A DNA stretch of 64,000 bases, taken from the NCBI RefSeq assembly GCF_005222695.1, contig NZ_STGG01000048.1:1-64000 (forward strand). The letters are read 5' to 3'. The number at the start of each line of letters is the position of its first letter. Within the stretch, counting starts at the first letter, position 1. The DNA is from Massilia sp. HP4. GTDB taxonomy: Bacteria > Pseudomonadota > Gammaproteobacteria > Burkholderiales > Burkholderiaceae_D. Position numbers and translations under genes: made by a program. The notes beneath the pieces are model-generated. The model was given only the letters and a program-made list of their open reading frames with translations. It searched no databases and was not told the DNA's origin. This document shows, one piece after another, positions 19,581-29,268 of the stretch.

Positions 19581-20114
19581 ATGATTCGTCGATCCGCATT
19601 CATTGCCCTGCTGTTGGCCGCCGCGAGCGTCCAGGCGCAGGAAGGCGCGCAGGATTCCAGCAAGCCGACCACCCAGCCGCCGCCGGACGTACAGCAGTCG
19701 GGCACGCCGCCAGTCGCGCCGCCTGAGAACCAGGTCCCGGCGCCGGTGGCCGAAGCCCCTGCGCCCCAGGTCGAGATCGTGGACCGCGTGGTCGGCCAGG
19801 GCAAGGAAGCTTCCATCGGCAACCATGTCGTGGTCAACTACACCGGCTGGTTCCACAAGCCGCTGGCCAAGCAGCAGCGCGGCCGCAAGTTCGACTCGTC
19901 GCTCGACGCCGGCCGCGAGCCGATCGATTTCCAGCTCGGCGCGGGCCGCGTCATCAAGGGCTGGGAGCAGGGCGTGGCCGGCATGAAGGTCGGCGGCAAG
20001 CGCACCCTGATCATCCCAAGCGCGCTGGCCTACGGCAAGCGCGGCGCACCGGGCGGCGCGATTCCTCCGGATTCCGACCTGATCTTCGACGTGGAACTGC
20101 TGGACGTCAAATAA
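19581..20114 (+). CDS. Exported FKBP-type peptidyl-prolyl isomerase
   Basis: A 177-residue protein with signal peptide ([19 protein letters not shown]), then a proline-rich linker of about 45 residues, then one FKBP domain (about 70-177). Conserved residues include [42 protein letters not shown] and [16 protein letters not shown], which line the prolyl-binding pocket. It is likely a periplasmic folding catalyst. GGAAGAG precedes the ATG by five bases; the in-frame ATG upstream lies inside tcdA and would bury the signal peptide. It lies 28 bases ahead of cysK and may be co-transcribed with it. Confidence 0.92.
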   Translation: MIRRSAFIALLLAAASVQAQEGAQDSSKPTTQPPPDVQQSGTPPVAPPENQVPAPVAEAPAPQVEIVDRVVGQGKEASIGNHVVVNYTGWFHKPLAKQQRGRKFDSSLDAGREPIDFQLGAGRVIKGWEQGVAGMKVGGKRTLIIPSALAYGKRGAPGGAIPPDSDLIFDVELLDVK

Positions 20115-20142
20115 CGCTGTTTGTTCGACAACGGGAGGCGGC

Positions 20143-21075
20143 ATGAGAATCGCGAACGATGTCACTGAACTGATCGGCAATACCCCGCTGGTGCGCATCC
20201 GCAAGCTGGCGCGGGGCAGCGGCGCCGACCTGGTCGGCAAGCTGGAATTCCACAACCCGGCGCACAGCGTCAAGGACCGCATCGGCCTGGCCATGATCGA
20301 GGCCGCCGAGGCGGCCGGTCTCATCACGCTTGACACCACCATCGTCGAGCCCACCAGCGGCAATACCGGCATCGCGCTGGCGATGGTGTGCGCGGCGCGC
20401 GGCTACCGGTGCAAGCTGGTGATGCCCGAAACCATGAGCAGCGAGCGGCGCATGCTGTTGCGCGCCTATGGCGCCGAGCTGGTGCTCACGCCCGGCAGCG
20501 AAGGCATGGTCGGCGCGATCCGGCGCGCCGAAGAGATCGTGGCGAACGATCCGCGCGCCTTCATGCCGCAGCAATTCAACAATCCGGCCAACCCCGAGGT
20601 GCACCGCCGCACCACGGCCGAGGAGATCTGGCGCGACACCGACGGCAAGATCGACATCCTGGTCGCGGGCGTGGGCACCGGCGGCACCATCACCGGCGTC
20701 AGCGACGTCATCCGGCCGCGGCGGCCGGGATTGCAAGTCATCGCGGTCGAGCCCGAAGCCTCGCCCATGCTGTCGAAGGGAACCAAGGGGCCGCACCCGA
20801 TCCAGGGCATCGGCGCCGGCTTCGTGCCGCAGGTGCTCGACACCTCGTCCTACGACGAAGTGATCTGCGTGAAGAACGAGGATGCCTTCGAGACGGCGCG
20901 CGCCGCCGCCCGCGAAGAAGGGCTGCTGGTCGGCATTTCATCTGGCGCGGCGCTGTGGGCCGCGATCCAGGTGGCGCGCCGGCCGGAGAATGCGGGCAAG
21001 CTGATCGTCACCATCATTCCGTCGTTCGGCGAACGCTATCTCAGCACGGCCTTGTACGCCAACCTGGCCGGCTAA
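20143..21075 (+). CDS. cysK: Cysteine synthase A-type (O-acetylserine sulfhydrylase)
   Basis: A 310-residue PLP enzyme that makes L-cysteine from O-acetylserine and sulfide. The PLP lysine is in [12 protein letters not shown]; substrate and phosphate loops are [11 protein letters not shown] and [20 protein letters not shown] and GISSGAAL are diagnostic of CysK. The length and C-terminus ([15 protein letters not shown]) favour CysK over CysM. GGGAGG lies upstream of the ATG. It converges with the zinc exporter gene after only 6 bases. Confidence 0.94.
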   Translation: MRIANDVTELIGNTPLVRIRKLARGSGADLVGKLEFHNPAHSVKDRIGLAMIEAAEAAGLITLDTTIVEPTSGNTGIALAMVCAARGYRCKLVMPETMSSERRMLLRAYGAELVLTPGSEGMVGAIRRAEEIVANDPRAFMPQQFNNPANPEVHRRTTAEEIWRDTDGKIDILVAGVGTGGTITGVSDVIRPRRPGLQVIAVEPEASPMLSKGTKGPHPIQGIGAGFVPQVLDTSSYDEVICVKNEDAFETARAAAREEGLLVGISSGAALWAAIQVARRPENAGKLIVTIIPSFGERYLSTALYANLAG

Positions 21076-21081
21076 TTCGTT

Positions 21082-22086
21082 TCAATGCGCATGGCCCTGC
21101 AGCGTGCAGTGGTGATGGATCGTTCCCTGTTCCACCTGCAGCGTGCAATGGTGGATCGCATGCTCCTTGCGCAGCGTGCGCTCGATCGCGTCGAGCGTCG
21201 CATCTCCGGGGTAACCGCCCGGGATCACCAGGTGGGCGGTCAGCGCGGTCTCGGTCGTGCTCATGGCCCAGATGTGCAGGTCATGGACTTCGGTCACGCC
21301 CGGCTGGCGGGCCAGGAAGGCCTGCACCTTGCCCGCGTCCACATTGGGCGGCACGGCCGCCATCGACAGCTGCACCGATTCGCGCAGCAGCGACCAGGTG
21401 CCGATCACGATCACCACCACGATCACCAGGCTCACCACCGGATCGATCCAGGTCCAGCCCGAGAACATGATCGCCAGGCCTGAAATGACCACTCCCAGCG
21501 ACAGCGCGGCGTCGGCCGCCATGTGCAGGTAGGCGCCGCGGATATTCAGGTCGCCCTTGCTGCCGGCCAGGAACAACCAGGCCGAGAAGCCGTTGATGAC
21601 GACGCCGATGGCGGCCACGATCGACACCGTGGCGCCGGCCACCGGGGCCGGCTCGGCGATGCGCTGCACCGCTTCCCAGGCGATGGCGCCGCAGGCCACC
21701 ATCAGCAGCAGGCCATTGCCCAGCGCCGCCAGGATCGACGAGCCACGCAAGCCATAGGTGTAGCGGCCCTTGGGCGCGCGCTTGGCCAGCAGGGCGGCGC
21801 CCCAGGCCAGCATCAGGCCCAGCACGTCGGACAGGTTGTGGCCGGCGTCGGCCATCAGTGCGGTGGAATGCGCGATGAAGCCGTAGGTGAACTCGACGAT
21901 GACGAAGGCCAGGTTCAGGCCGATCGCCAGCGCGAACGCGCGGCCATGGCCGTCGGGCGAGGGCAGGTGATGGTGGTGGTGGCCGAAGCCATGTGAGTGG
22001 CCGTGATCGTGGTGGCCGTGATCGTGGTGGTCGTGACCGTGGTGATCATGGTCGTGCGCGTGCTGGTGATCGTGTGCGTGGCTCAT
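21082..22086 (-). CDS. Cation diffusion facilitator (zinc-type CzcD/ZitB-like exporter)
   Basis: A 334-residue inner-membrane metal/proton antiporter. The N-terminal 42 residues are extremely His-rich (HDHQHAHDHDHHGHDH and following), six membrane helices follow with the CDF metal sites (HSTALMADAGHNLSDV and HMAADAALS), and the cytoplasmic domain ends with two HHCTLQ motifs, probable extra metal ligands. I start at MSHAHDHQ, whose ATG overlaps the arsR-type stop (ATGA); the frame continues upstream inside the repressor gene but that stretch is not CDF-like. It is translationally coupled to the ArsR repressor, so metal-inducible export is expected. Zn(II) is most likely; Co, Ni or Cd cannot be excluded. 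Confidence 0.92.
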   Translation of the reverse strand: MSHAHDHQHAHDHDHHGHDHHDHGHHDHGHSHGFGHHHHHLPSPDGHGRAFALAIGLNLAFVIVEFTYGFIAHSTALMADAGHNLSDVLGLMLAWGAALLAKRAPKGRYTYGLRGSSILAALGNGLLLMVACGAIAWEAVQRIAEPAPVAGATVSIVAAIGVVINGFSAWLFLAGSKGDLNIRGAYLHMAADAALSLGVVISGLAIMFSGWTWIDPVVSLVIVVVIVIGTWSLLRESVQLSMAAVPPNVDAGKVQAFLARQPGVTEVHDLHIWAMSTTETALTAHLVIPGGYPGDATLDAIERTLRKEHAIHHCTLQVEQGTIHHHCTLQGHAH

Positions 22087-22448
22087 GCGTCCATTCCGTT
22101 GGCGGGTTCCGCGATGTGTTCGAACATGGTGGAGAGCAGGCTGCTGATGTGGGCGTCGGCAGCCGAATAGAAAACTTGCTTGCCCTGGCGCTCGGCCTTG
22201 ACGATGCGGGCCGCGCGCAGCAGGCGCAGGTGATGGCTGACCAGGGAACTGGACAGCGCCAGGCCGGCCGCGATCTCGCCCACCGCCGTCGGCTGGGCCA
22301 GGCAGGCCAGCACGATGCGCAGCCGGGTCGGGTCGCCCAGCAAGTGGAACAGGTCGGCCAGCTGGCCGATGGCTTCCTCGGGCGGCGGGGCGATGGGCTG
22401 GGCCGCTGGATGGGCGTGGGCGTGGTCGATGGTCGAATTCACTGGCAA
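22083..22448 (-). CDS. ArsR/SmtB-family metal-responsive repressor
   Basis: A 121-residue winged-helix repressor: LADLFHLLGDPTRLRIVLACL, then the recognition helix SSSLVSHHLRLLRAARIV, wing RQGKQVFY and a C-terminal helix DAHISSLLSTMFEHIAE, where D-x-H and H-x2-E resemble the alpha-5 zinc site of SmtB/CzrA. The N-terminus carries HAHAH. Upstream lies a near-perfect 12-2-12 operator, and downstream the CDF gene overlaps by 4 bases. The likely circuit is zinc release of the repressor to induce both genes. Confidence 0.92.
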   Translation of the reverse strand: MPVNSTIDHAHAHPAAQPIAPPPEEAIGQLADLFHLLGDPTRLRIVLACLAQPTAVGEIAAGLALSSSLVSHHLRLLRAARIVKAERQGKQVFYSAADAHISSLLSTMFEHIAEPANGMDA

Positions 22449-22457
22449 GGCTCGAAA

Positions 22458-22487
22458 CTAACATATGAATAAGTGTTCACATGTTAG
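22458..22487. promoter_or_regulatory. ArsR/SmtB-type operator
   Basis: CTAACATATGAATA-AG-TGTTCACATGTTAG: an imperfect palindrome with 12 of 14 positions symmetric around a 2-base centre. The core AACATATGAATA/TGTTCACATGTT has the 12-2-12 layout of SmtB/CzrA operators. It lies 9 bases upstream of the repressor ATG, so bound repressor would block transcription start or early elongation of the repressor-exporter operon. Confidence 0.8.
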
Positions 22488-22551
22488 GTGAAAATCCCGC
22501 GTTGGGCAAGGTGATCGTGTCGAACACGGTATTTCTGGCAACCGTCCTAGA

Positions 22552-23436
22552 ATGGCCTCCATCAACCAGGAACCCATGCCAATGAAAGACTTGCCGCCAC
22601 CCATGACCACGACCGCCCGCGCCTGCCAGGTGGTGCGCATGCGCGCCGACGTCCTCACCCGGGTCGAGGACATGGTGGCCGACGAAACGCCGGTGGCGCT
22701 GGTCTACAACGGCATCTCGCATGCGGTGATGATGGCCACGCCGGCCGGGCTCGAAGAATTCGCGCTCGGCTTTTCGCTCAGCGAAGGCATCATCGCCCGC
22801 GCCGCCGACTGCCATGGCATCGAGGTGGAAGAGAGTGAGGAAGGCATCGCCGTGCATCTCGAGATCGCCGGCGCGGCCTTCATGGCGCTCAAGGAGCGCC
22901 GGCGCAGCATGGCCGGCCGCACCGGCTGCGGGCTATGCGGCGTGGACAGCCTGCGCCAGGTGCGCCGCAGCCTGCCGGCCCTGGTGCCGGCGCGCGGCCT
23001 GCATGCCGACGGCGTACGCCGCGCGCTGGCCGCTATCGGCGCCAGGCAGCACCTGACCCATCTGACCGGCGCCGCCCATGCCGCGGCCTGGTGCGGGATG
23101 GACGGACAGTTGCGCCTGGTGCGCGAGGACATTGGCCGCCACAATGCGCTGGACAAGGCGATCGGCGCGATGGCGCAAGCCCAGGTCCAGCCTGCCGAAG
23201 GATTCCTGCTGATCACGAGCCGGGTCAGTTTCGAGATGGCGCAGAAGGCGATCATGGCCGGCGTGCCAGCGCTGGTCGGCATGTCGGCGCCGACGACCGC
23301 GGCGATCGCCCTGGCCGAACAGGCCGGCATGACCTTGCTGGCCTTCGCGCGCGGCCGGGATTTCGTGTGCTATGCCCATCCCGCGGCGATGGACATGACC
23401 GACCAGGCCGAGCGCCTGGCCTGTCCGGTCGCCTAA
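22552..23436 (+). CDS. fdhD: Formate dehydrogenase accessory sulfurtransferase
   Basis: A 294-residue FdhD, which passes sulfur from a cysteine desulfurase to the molybdenum cofactor of formate dehydrogenase. The conserved GRTGCGLCGVDSL loop holds the two functional cysteines (CxxC); VREDIGRHNALDKAIG and SRVSFEMAQKA match the family. In-frame ATGs at 22576 and 22582 are alternative starts. No formate dehydrogenase subunits lie in the window, so the client enzyme is elsewhere or is another bis-MGD enzyme. Its stop overlaps the opposing M16 protease stop by 4 bases. Confidence 0.94.
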   Translation: MASINQEPMPMKDLPPPMTTTARACQVVRMRADVLTRVEDMVADETPVALVYNGISHAVMMATPAGLEEFALGFSLSEGIIARAADCHGIEVEESEEGIAVHLEIAGAAFMALKERRRSMAGRTGCGLCGVDSLRQVRRSLPALVPARGLHADGVRRALAAIGARQHLTHLTGAAHAAAWCGMDGQLRLVREDIGRHNALDKAIGAMAQAQVQPAEGFLLITSRVSFEMAQKAIMAGVPALVGMSAPTTAAIALAEQAGMTLLAFARGRDFVCYAHPAAMDMTDQAERLACPVA

Positions 23437-26276
23437 GGTTTCTTGCTTTTGGTCGGCGGCTGCAACTGGCCGTCGTCGTCGCGCAGCTCCGGCTGGCCCA
23501 GGCCGAGCTTTTGCAGCTGCGGCAGGATCTTGCGCCGCTCGCCGACAGCGACCACGATCATCTTGTCCGGATCGAGATAGCGCCGCGCCACGTCCTGCAC
23601 GTCTTGTACGCCAACTTCGGCCAGCCGGCGCGCCAGCTGGTCGTAGTAGTCCGGCGCCAGGCCGTAAACGAATAATTCGGTCAGGCTGGCGCCGATGTCG
23701 GCATTGGTCTCGAACTGGCCGGGCAGCGACAGCAATTGGGCGTTGCGCGCAGCCGTGAGTTCTGCGTCCGACAAGGGCTGCTCGCGCATGGCCGCGATCT
23801 CGCGCAGGATCTCGCGCACCGATTCGCCGGTGGCGTCCTGCTGCACGCTGGCCTCGACCGAGAACGGCGCCGGGGCGCGGTCGTAGTCGAAGTGCGAGTA
23901 GATGCCGTAGGTATAACCCCTGGTCTCGCGCAGGTTGTTATTGAGCCGGCTCGAGAACATGCCGCCCAATGCGCCGTTCATCACTTGCAGGGCGGGGAAA
24001 TCGGGTGTATCGCGGCTCGGCCCCATGCAGGCCACTTGCAGCGCCGTCTGGGACGCGTCCGGCTGGTCGACGATGACCAGGCGCGCCTGTGTCGGGCGCG
24101 CCTCGCCCGGCGCCAGCGCGGGCGCATCGAACGCCGGCCAGGCGCCGAACTGCGCCTGGGCCAGCGCTTCCAGCTCGGCGCGCGTGATGTCGCCGGTGAC
24201 CACCAGCGCCGCATTGGACGGCACGTAATGGCGTTGCCAGAAGCCGGCGATGTCCTCGCGCGTGGTGGCGCGGATCGCCGGCTCCAGGCCCAGCTGGCCG
24301 TAGGCCTTCGGATGCGCGCTGCCGAACAGGGCGCCGGCCGCCGCCAGCGCCGCCACCGTTTCCGGATCGTCGCGCTGCTGGGTCAGGGAGCCCAGGCGGT
24401 CCGCCCGCTGGCGCTCGATCTCGGCGGCCGGGAAGGAAGGGTGCTGGACGATGTCGGCCACCACCTCCAGCGCGCGGGCAAAGGTCGAACGCAGGGAGAG
24501 CAGCGAGACGGTCGAGACGTCGTCGCTGCTGCCGGTGTCCATGAAGGCGCCCAGCTGCGCGATCTCGTCCGCGATCTGCGGCGCGCTGCGTGTGGCGGTG
24601 CCTTCTTCCAGCATCTGGGCGGTGAAGCCGGCAAGACCTGGCAGGCTGGCCGGATTCGCCGCGCCGCCGCTCTTGATCACGAGCTGGCTCGAGACCAGCG
24701 GCAGGGCCGGATTGTGGTGGTGGATCACGGTCAGGCCGTTGGCGAGCTTGAAGGTTTCCCCGCGCGGCAGCACTACCTTCGGCGTGGGGCCGGCCACGGG
24801 CGGCGTCGCGCGCCACGGTTCGGCCTCGTTGAGCGCAATGTGTGTGTTCGGCGCCGGCGCAGGCTTGGACGGCTTGGGCGCGCGCGGATCGTCGACCTTC
24901 GGCTTGCCGGGAACGCCGGTCACCACGGCGCGTGCCTCCGGCTTGAGCCAGGCCTGCACGGCGCGCTGCACGGCGGCCGCGTCGATGCGGCGCAGGCGCG
25001 CCAGGTCTTGCGCCAGGTAGCCGGGGTCGCCCGTGTACAGGTTGTAGTGGTTGAGCTGCTCGGCCAGGCCGTCGCCGCCCAGTTTCTCGAGCGACGCCAG
25101 CAGGGCGGTCTCGAGGCTGTTGCGGGCGCGTTCGACTTCGCGCTCGGTCGGGCCGTCCTGGCGCAGCCGTTCCAGCTCGGCGTCGATCGCCGCTTCCAGT
25201 TCCTGCGGCGTGTGGCCGGCGCGCGCGGTGACGTCGACCACGAAGGTCGAGCTCAAGGCCAGCGAGGTCTGGGTGCTCGATACGTCCTGCGCGATCTGGC
25301 GTTCGTACACCAGCGATTTGTACAGGCGGCTCGATTTGCCGCCGCCGAGGATGGTGGCGGCCACCGCCAGCTCGGCGTCGCCCGGCTGGTAGGCGGCCGG
25401 CGTCAGCCAGCCCATGAACACGCGCGGCAGCTCGACCCGGTCGCGCACCACGACCCGGCGCTCGGCCGTGATCGGCGGCGTCACGACCTGGGGCCGCACT
25501 ACATCGGGCCCGCGCCGAAGCTTGCCGAAATAGCGCGTGACCAGCTCGCGCGTCTTGGCCTTGTCGATGTCGCCGGCGATCACCAGGCTGGCATTGTTGG
25601 GGCCATAGTAATCGGTGAAGAAGGTGCGTACGTCTTCCAGCCGCGCGCCCTGGATGTCGGCGTGCGAGCCGATGATCGAGGCCGCGTACGGATGGCCCTT
25701 GGGGAACAGCGTCTGCAGCAGCGCTTCCTCGACGATGCCATACGGCTCGCCCTCGACCGTCTGGCGCCGTTCGTTGCGCACCACGTCCTGCTGGTTGGTC
25801 AGCGCCTGCTGGTCGAGCACGTCCAGCAGGTAGCCCATGCGGTCGGCATGTACCCACAGCGCCAGTTCAAGCTGGTTGCCGGGCACCGTGTCGTAGTAGC
25901 TGGTGCTGTCGAAGCCGGTGCCGCCATTGCTGTCGGTCGCGCCCGCGCCTTCGAGCAGGCGGTCGGCCTCGCCGCGCGGGATGTGGCGGGTGGCGGCGAA
26001 CATCATGTGCTCGAACAGGTGGGCGAAGCCGGTCAGGCCCGGGGCCTCGTTGGCCGGGCCCACGTGGTACCACAGGTTGACGGCCACGATCGGCAGGCGC
26101 TTGTCCTCGACCAGGATCAGCTGCAGGCCGTTGGGTAGCACGGTTTTTTCAAAGGCGATCGACGGGACTGGCGCCGATGCGGGCGCGGGGGGCTGGTCCT
26201 GGGCCTGGCCGGGCGCCGGCGCCGTAGCGGGAGCAGCGGCCAGCATCAGGGGGACCATCAGGGTGGGGATGTTCAA
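23433..26276 (-). CDS. Exported M16-family zinc protease (two-domain, insulinase/PqqL-like)
   Basis: A 947-residue protein with signal-peptide-like N-terminus (MNIPTLMVPLMLAAAPATA). The first half carries the inverted zinc motif HLFEH in GFAHLFEHMMF and the downstream glutamate region, and so is the catalytic half. The second half repeats the M16 fold (LANGLTVIHHHNPALPLVSSQLVIKSG, GLAGFTAQMLEEG) with HxxEH lost, as in many fused M16 peptidases where it forms the closed clam-shell. R/Y substrate-anchor residues (RGYTYGIYSHF) are present near the C-terminus. A proline-rich linker (PKPSKPAPAPN) joins the halves. It is probably a periplasmic peptide-degrading enzyme. It is transcribed away from pncC-side DNA with about 108 bases between. 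Confidence 0.9.
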   Translation of the reverse strand: MNIPTLMVPLMLAAAPATAPAPGQAQDQPPAPASAPVPSIAFEKTVLPNGLQLILVEDKRLPIVAVNLWYHVGPANEAPGLTGFAHLFEHMMFAATRHIPRGEADRLLEGAGATDSNGGTGFDSTSYYDTVPGNQLELALWVHADRMGYLLDVLDQQALTNQQDVVRNERRQTVEGEPYGIVEEALLQTLFPKGHPYAASIIGSHADIQGARLEDVRTFFTDYYGPNNASLVIAGDIDKAKTRELVTRYFGKLRRGPDVVRPQVVTPPITAERRVVVRDRVELPRVFMGWLTPAAYQPGDAELAVAATILGGGKSSRLYKSLVYERQIAQDVSSTQTSLALSSTFVVDVTARAGHTPQELEAAIDAELERLRQDGPTEREVERARNSLETALLASLEKLGGDGLAEQLNHYNLYTGDPGYLAQDLARLRRIDAAAVQRAVQAWLKPEARAVVTGVPGKPKVDDPRAPKPSKPAPAPNTHIALNEAEPWRATPPVAGPTPKVVLPRGETFKLANGLTVIHHHNPALPLVSSQLVIKSGGAANPASLPGLAGFTAQMLEEGTATRSAPQIADEIAQLGAFMDTGSSDDVSTVSLLSLRSTFARALEVVADIVQHPSFPAAEIERQRADRLGSLTQQRDDPETVAALAAAGALFGSAHPKAYGQLGLEPAIRATTREDIAGFWQRHYVPSNAALVVTGDITRAELEALAQAQFGAWPAFDAPALAPGEARPTQARLVIVDQPDASQTALQVACMGPSRDTPDFPALQVMNGALGGMFSSRLNNNLRETRGYTYGIYSHFDYDRAPAPFSVEASVQQDATGESVREILREIAAMREQPLSDAELTAARNAQLLSLPGQFETNADIGASLTELFVYGLAPDYYDQLARRLAEVGVQDVQDVARRYLDPDKMIVVAVGERRKILPQLQKLGLGQPELRDDDGQLQPPTKSKKP

Positions 26277-26354
26277 CTATTCTGCTCCGTAATTCAATGA
26301 CAAGCGCCTGGGCGGCTTGCGTACACCCCGCTATTATCGTGGATACGGAGGAAA

Positions 26355-26374
26355 GCCGCCCGCTGGCGGGCGGC
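26355..26374 (-). terminator. Terminator-like hairpin downstream of pncC
   Basis: GCCGCCCGC-TG-GCGGGCGGC is a perfect 9-bp stem; on the minus strand it is followed by TTTCC. It lies 10 bases beyond the pncC stop. Confidence 0.55.
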
Positions 26375-26384
26375 ATGGTGGCTT

Positions 26385-26867
26385 TTATTCCACGAAGCGC
26401 AGGATGCCGCGCAGCGCGTGGGCGATCGACTGCTCGCGCACGGCCTGGCGGTCGCCCTGGAAGACCAGGCGCTCGGTATGCACATGGTCGCCGCGCGCCC
26501 AGCCGAAGCACACGGTGCCGATCGGCTTGCCGGGAACGGCGCCGGTCGGGCCGGCGATGCCGGTGGTCGAGACGCCGATATCGGCATTGCTGTTGGCCAC
26601 GGCGCCCGAGGCCATGGCCGCCGCCACTTCTTCGCTGACCGCGCCAAATTGGGCGATCACGGCGTCGGGCACGTCCAGCATCTCGTTCTTGGCGGTGTTC
26701 GAATTGGTCACGAAGCCGCAGTCGAACCAGTCGCCCGAGCCGGGGATTTCGGTGAGCGTGTACGCGATGCCGCCGCCGGTGCAGGATTCGGCGGTGGCCA
26801 GCATCAGGTTTTTTGGCCCGAGAGTGTCGCTGACCTTCTGGGCAAGTTCGGTAAGTTCGTTCGTCAC
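26385..26867 (-). CDS. pncC: Nicotinamide-nucleotide amidohydrolase (CinA C-terminal family)
   Basis: A 160-residue stand-alone PncC domain that converts NMN to nicotinate mononucleotide and ammonia in pyridine nucleotide recycling. Motifs: ATAESCTGGGIAYTLTEIPGSG (catalytic Ser in ESCTGG), VTNSNTAKNEML, FGAVSEEVAAAMASGA, and GVSTTGIAGPTGAVPGKPIGTV. Length equals the single-domain family, lacking the N-terminal CinA/MoaB-like domain. GGAGACCC-type purines precede the ATG. It diverges from the histidine kinase gene to its right. Confidence 0.93.
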   Translation of the reverse strand: MTNELTELAQKVSDTLGPKNLMLATAESCTGGGIAYTLTEIPGSGDWFDCGFVTNSNTAKNEMLDVPDAVIAQFGAVSEEVAAAMASGAVANSNADIGVSTTGIAGPTGAVPGKPIGTVCFGWARGDHVHTERLVFQGDRQAVREQSIAHALRGILRFVE

Positions 26868-27183
26868 GTGGGTCTCCTTTGCAAGCCGCCGGCCGCGGCG
26901 GATGCCGCGTCGGGAAAACCGGCCGGGCTTGTCCGCGTACGACCCATTCTAGCGCGCCATGTGGCCGCACGACATGCCAGCGTTTCAAAAATTGCTACCC
27001 AAACAGCAGGGGAACGTTTACAGTGCCTGCCGCGTTGTCGTCCTTGCATGATCCCCGCTGGCGACCTGAAAATGTTCCGTGCGACACACTTTGCAAGCGT
27101 GCTGCTATGCTGGGATGCCCGATTTCTTGTTTTTGTCAGAATTTTTACATGCCGCGCATGCATGAGCGGTCCGTGGAGGAAGC
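26868..27183. other. Divergent intergenic region, pncC / hybrid kinase
   Basis: A 316-base spacer without a credible gene. The last part is less GC-rich and ends in GTGGAGGAAGC, a strong ribosome site for the kinase. It must contain both promoters, but I cannot place a convincing -35/-10 pair. Confidence 0.6.

Positions 27184-29264
<2,081 letters not shown>

Positions 29265-29268
<4 letters not shown>

Noticed and set aside
21985..22086. GTGATCGTGGTGG-type tandem pattern considered as CRISPR or mobile repeat
   Set aside because: It is codon repetition for the His-rich N-terminus of the CDF exporter, with no spacers or conserved repeat units.
22086..22464. N-terminal extension of the CDF exporter frame through the arsR-type gene
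   Set aside because: It lies in another frame of a clear repressor gene; the ATGA overlap and the His-rich start fit the shorter protein.
23736..26138. Plus-strand open frame opposite the M16 protease
   Set aside because: Antisense shadow; Arg/Gly/Ala-rich and no domain.
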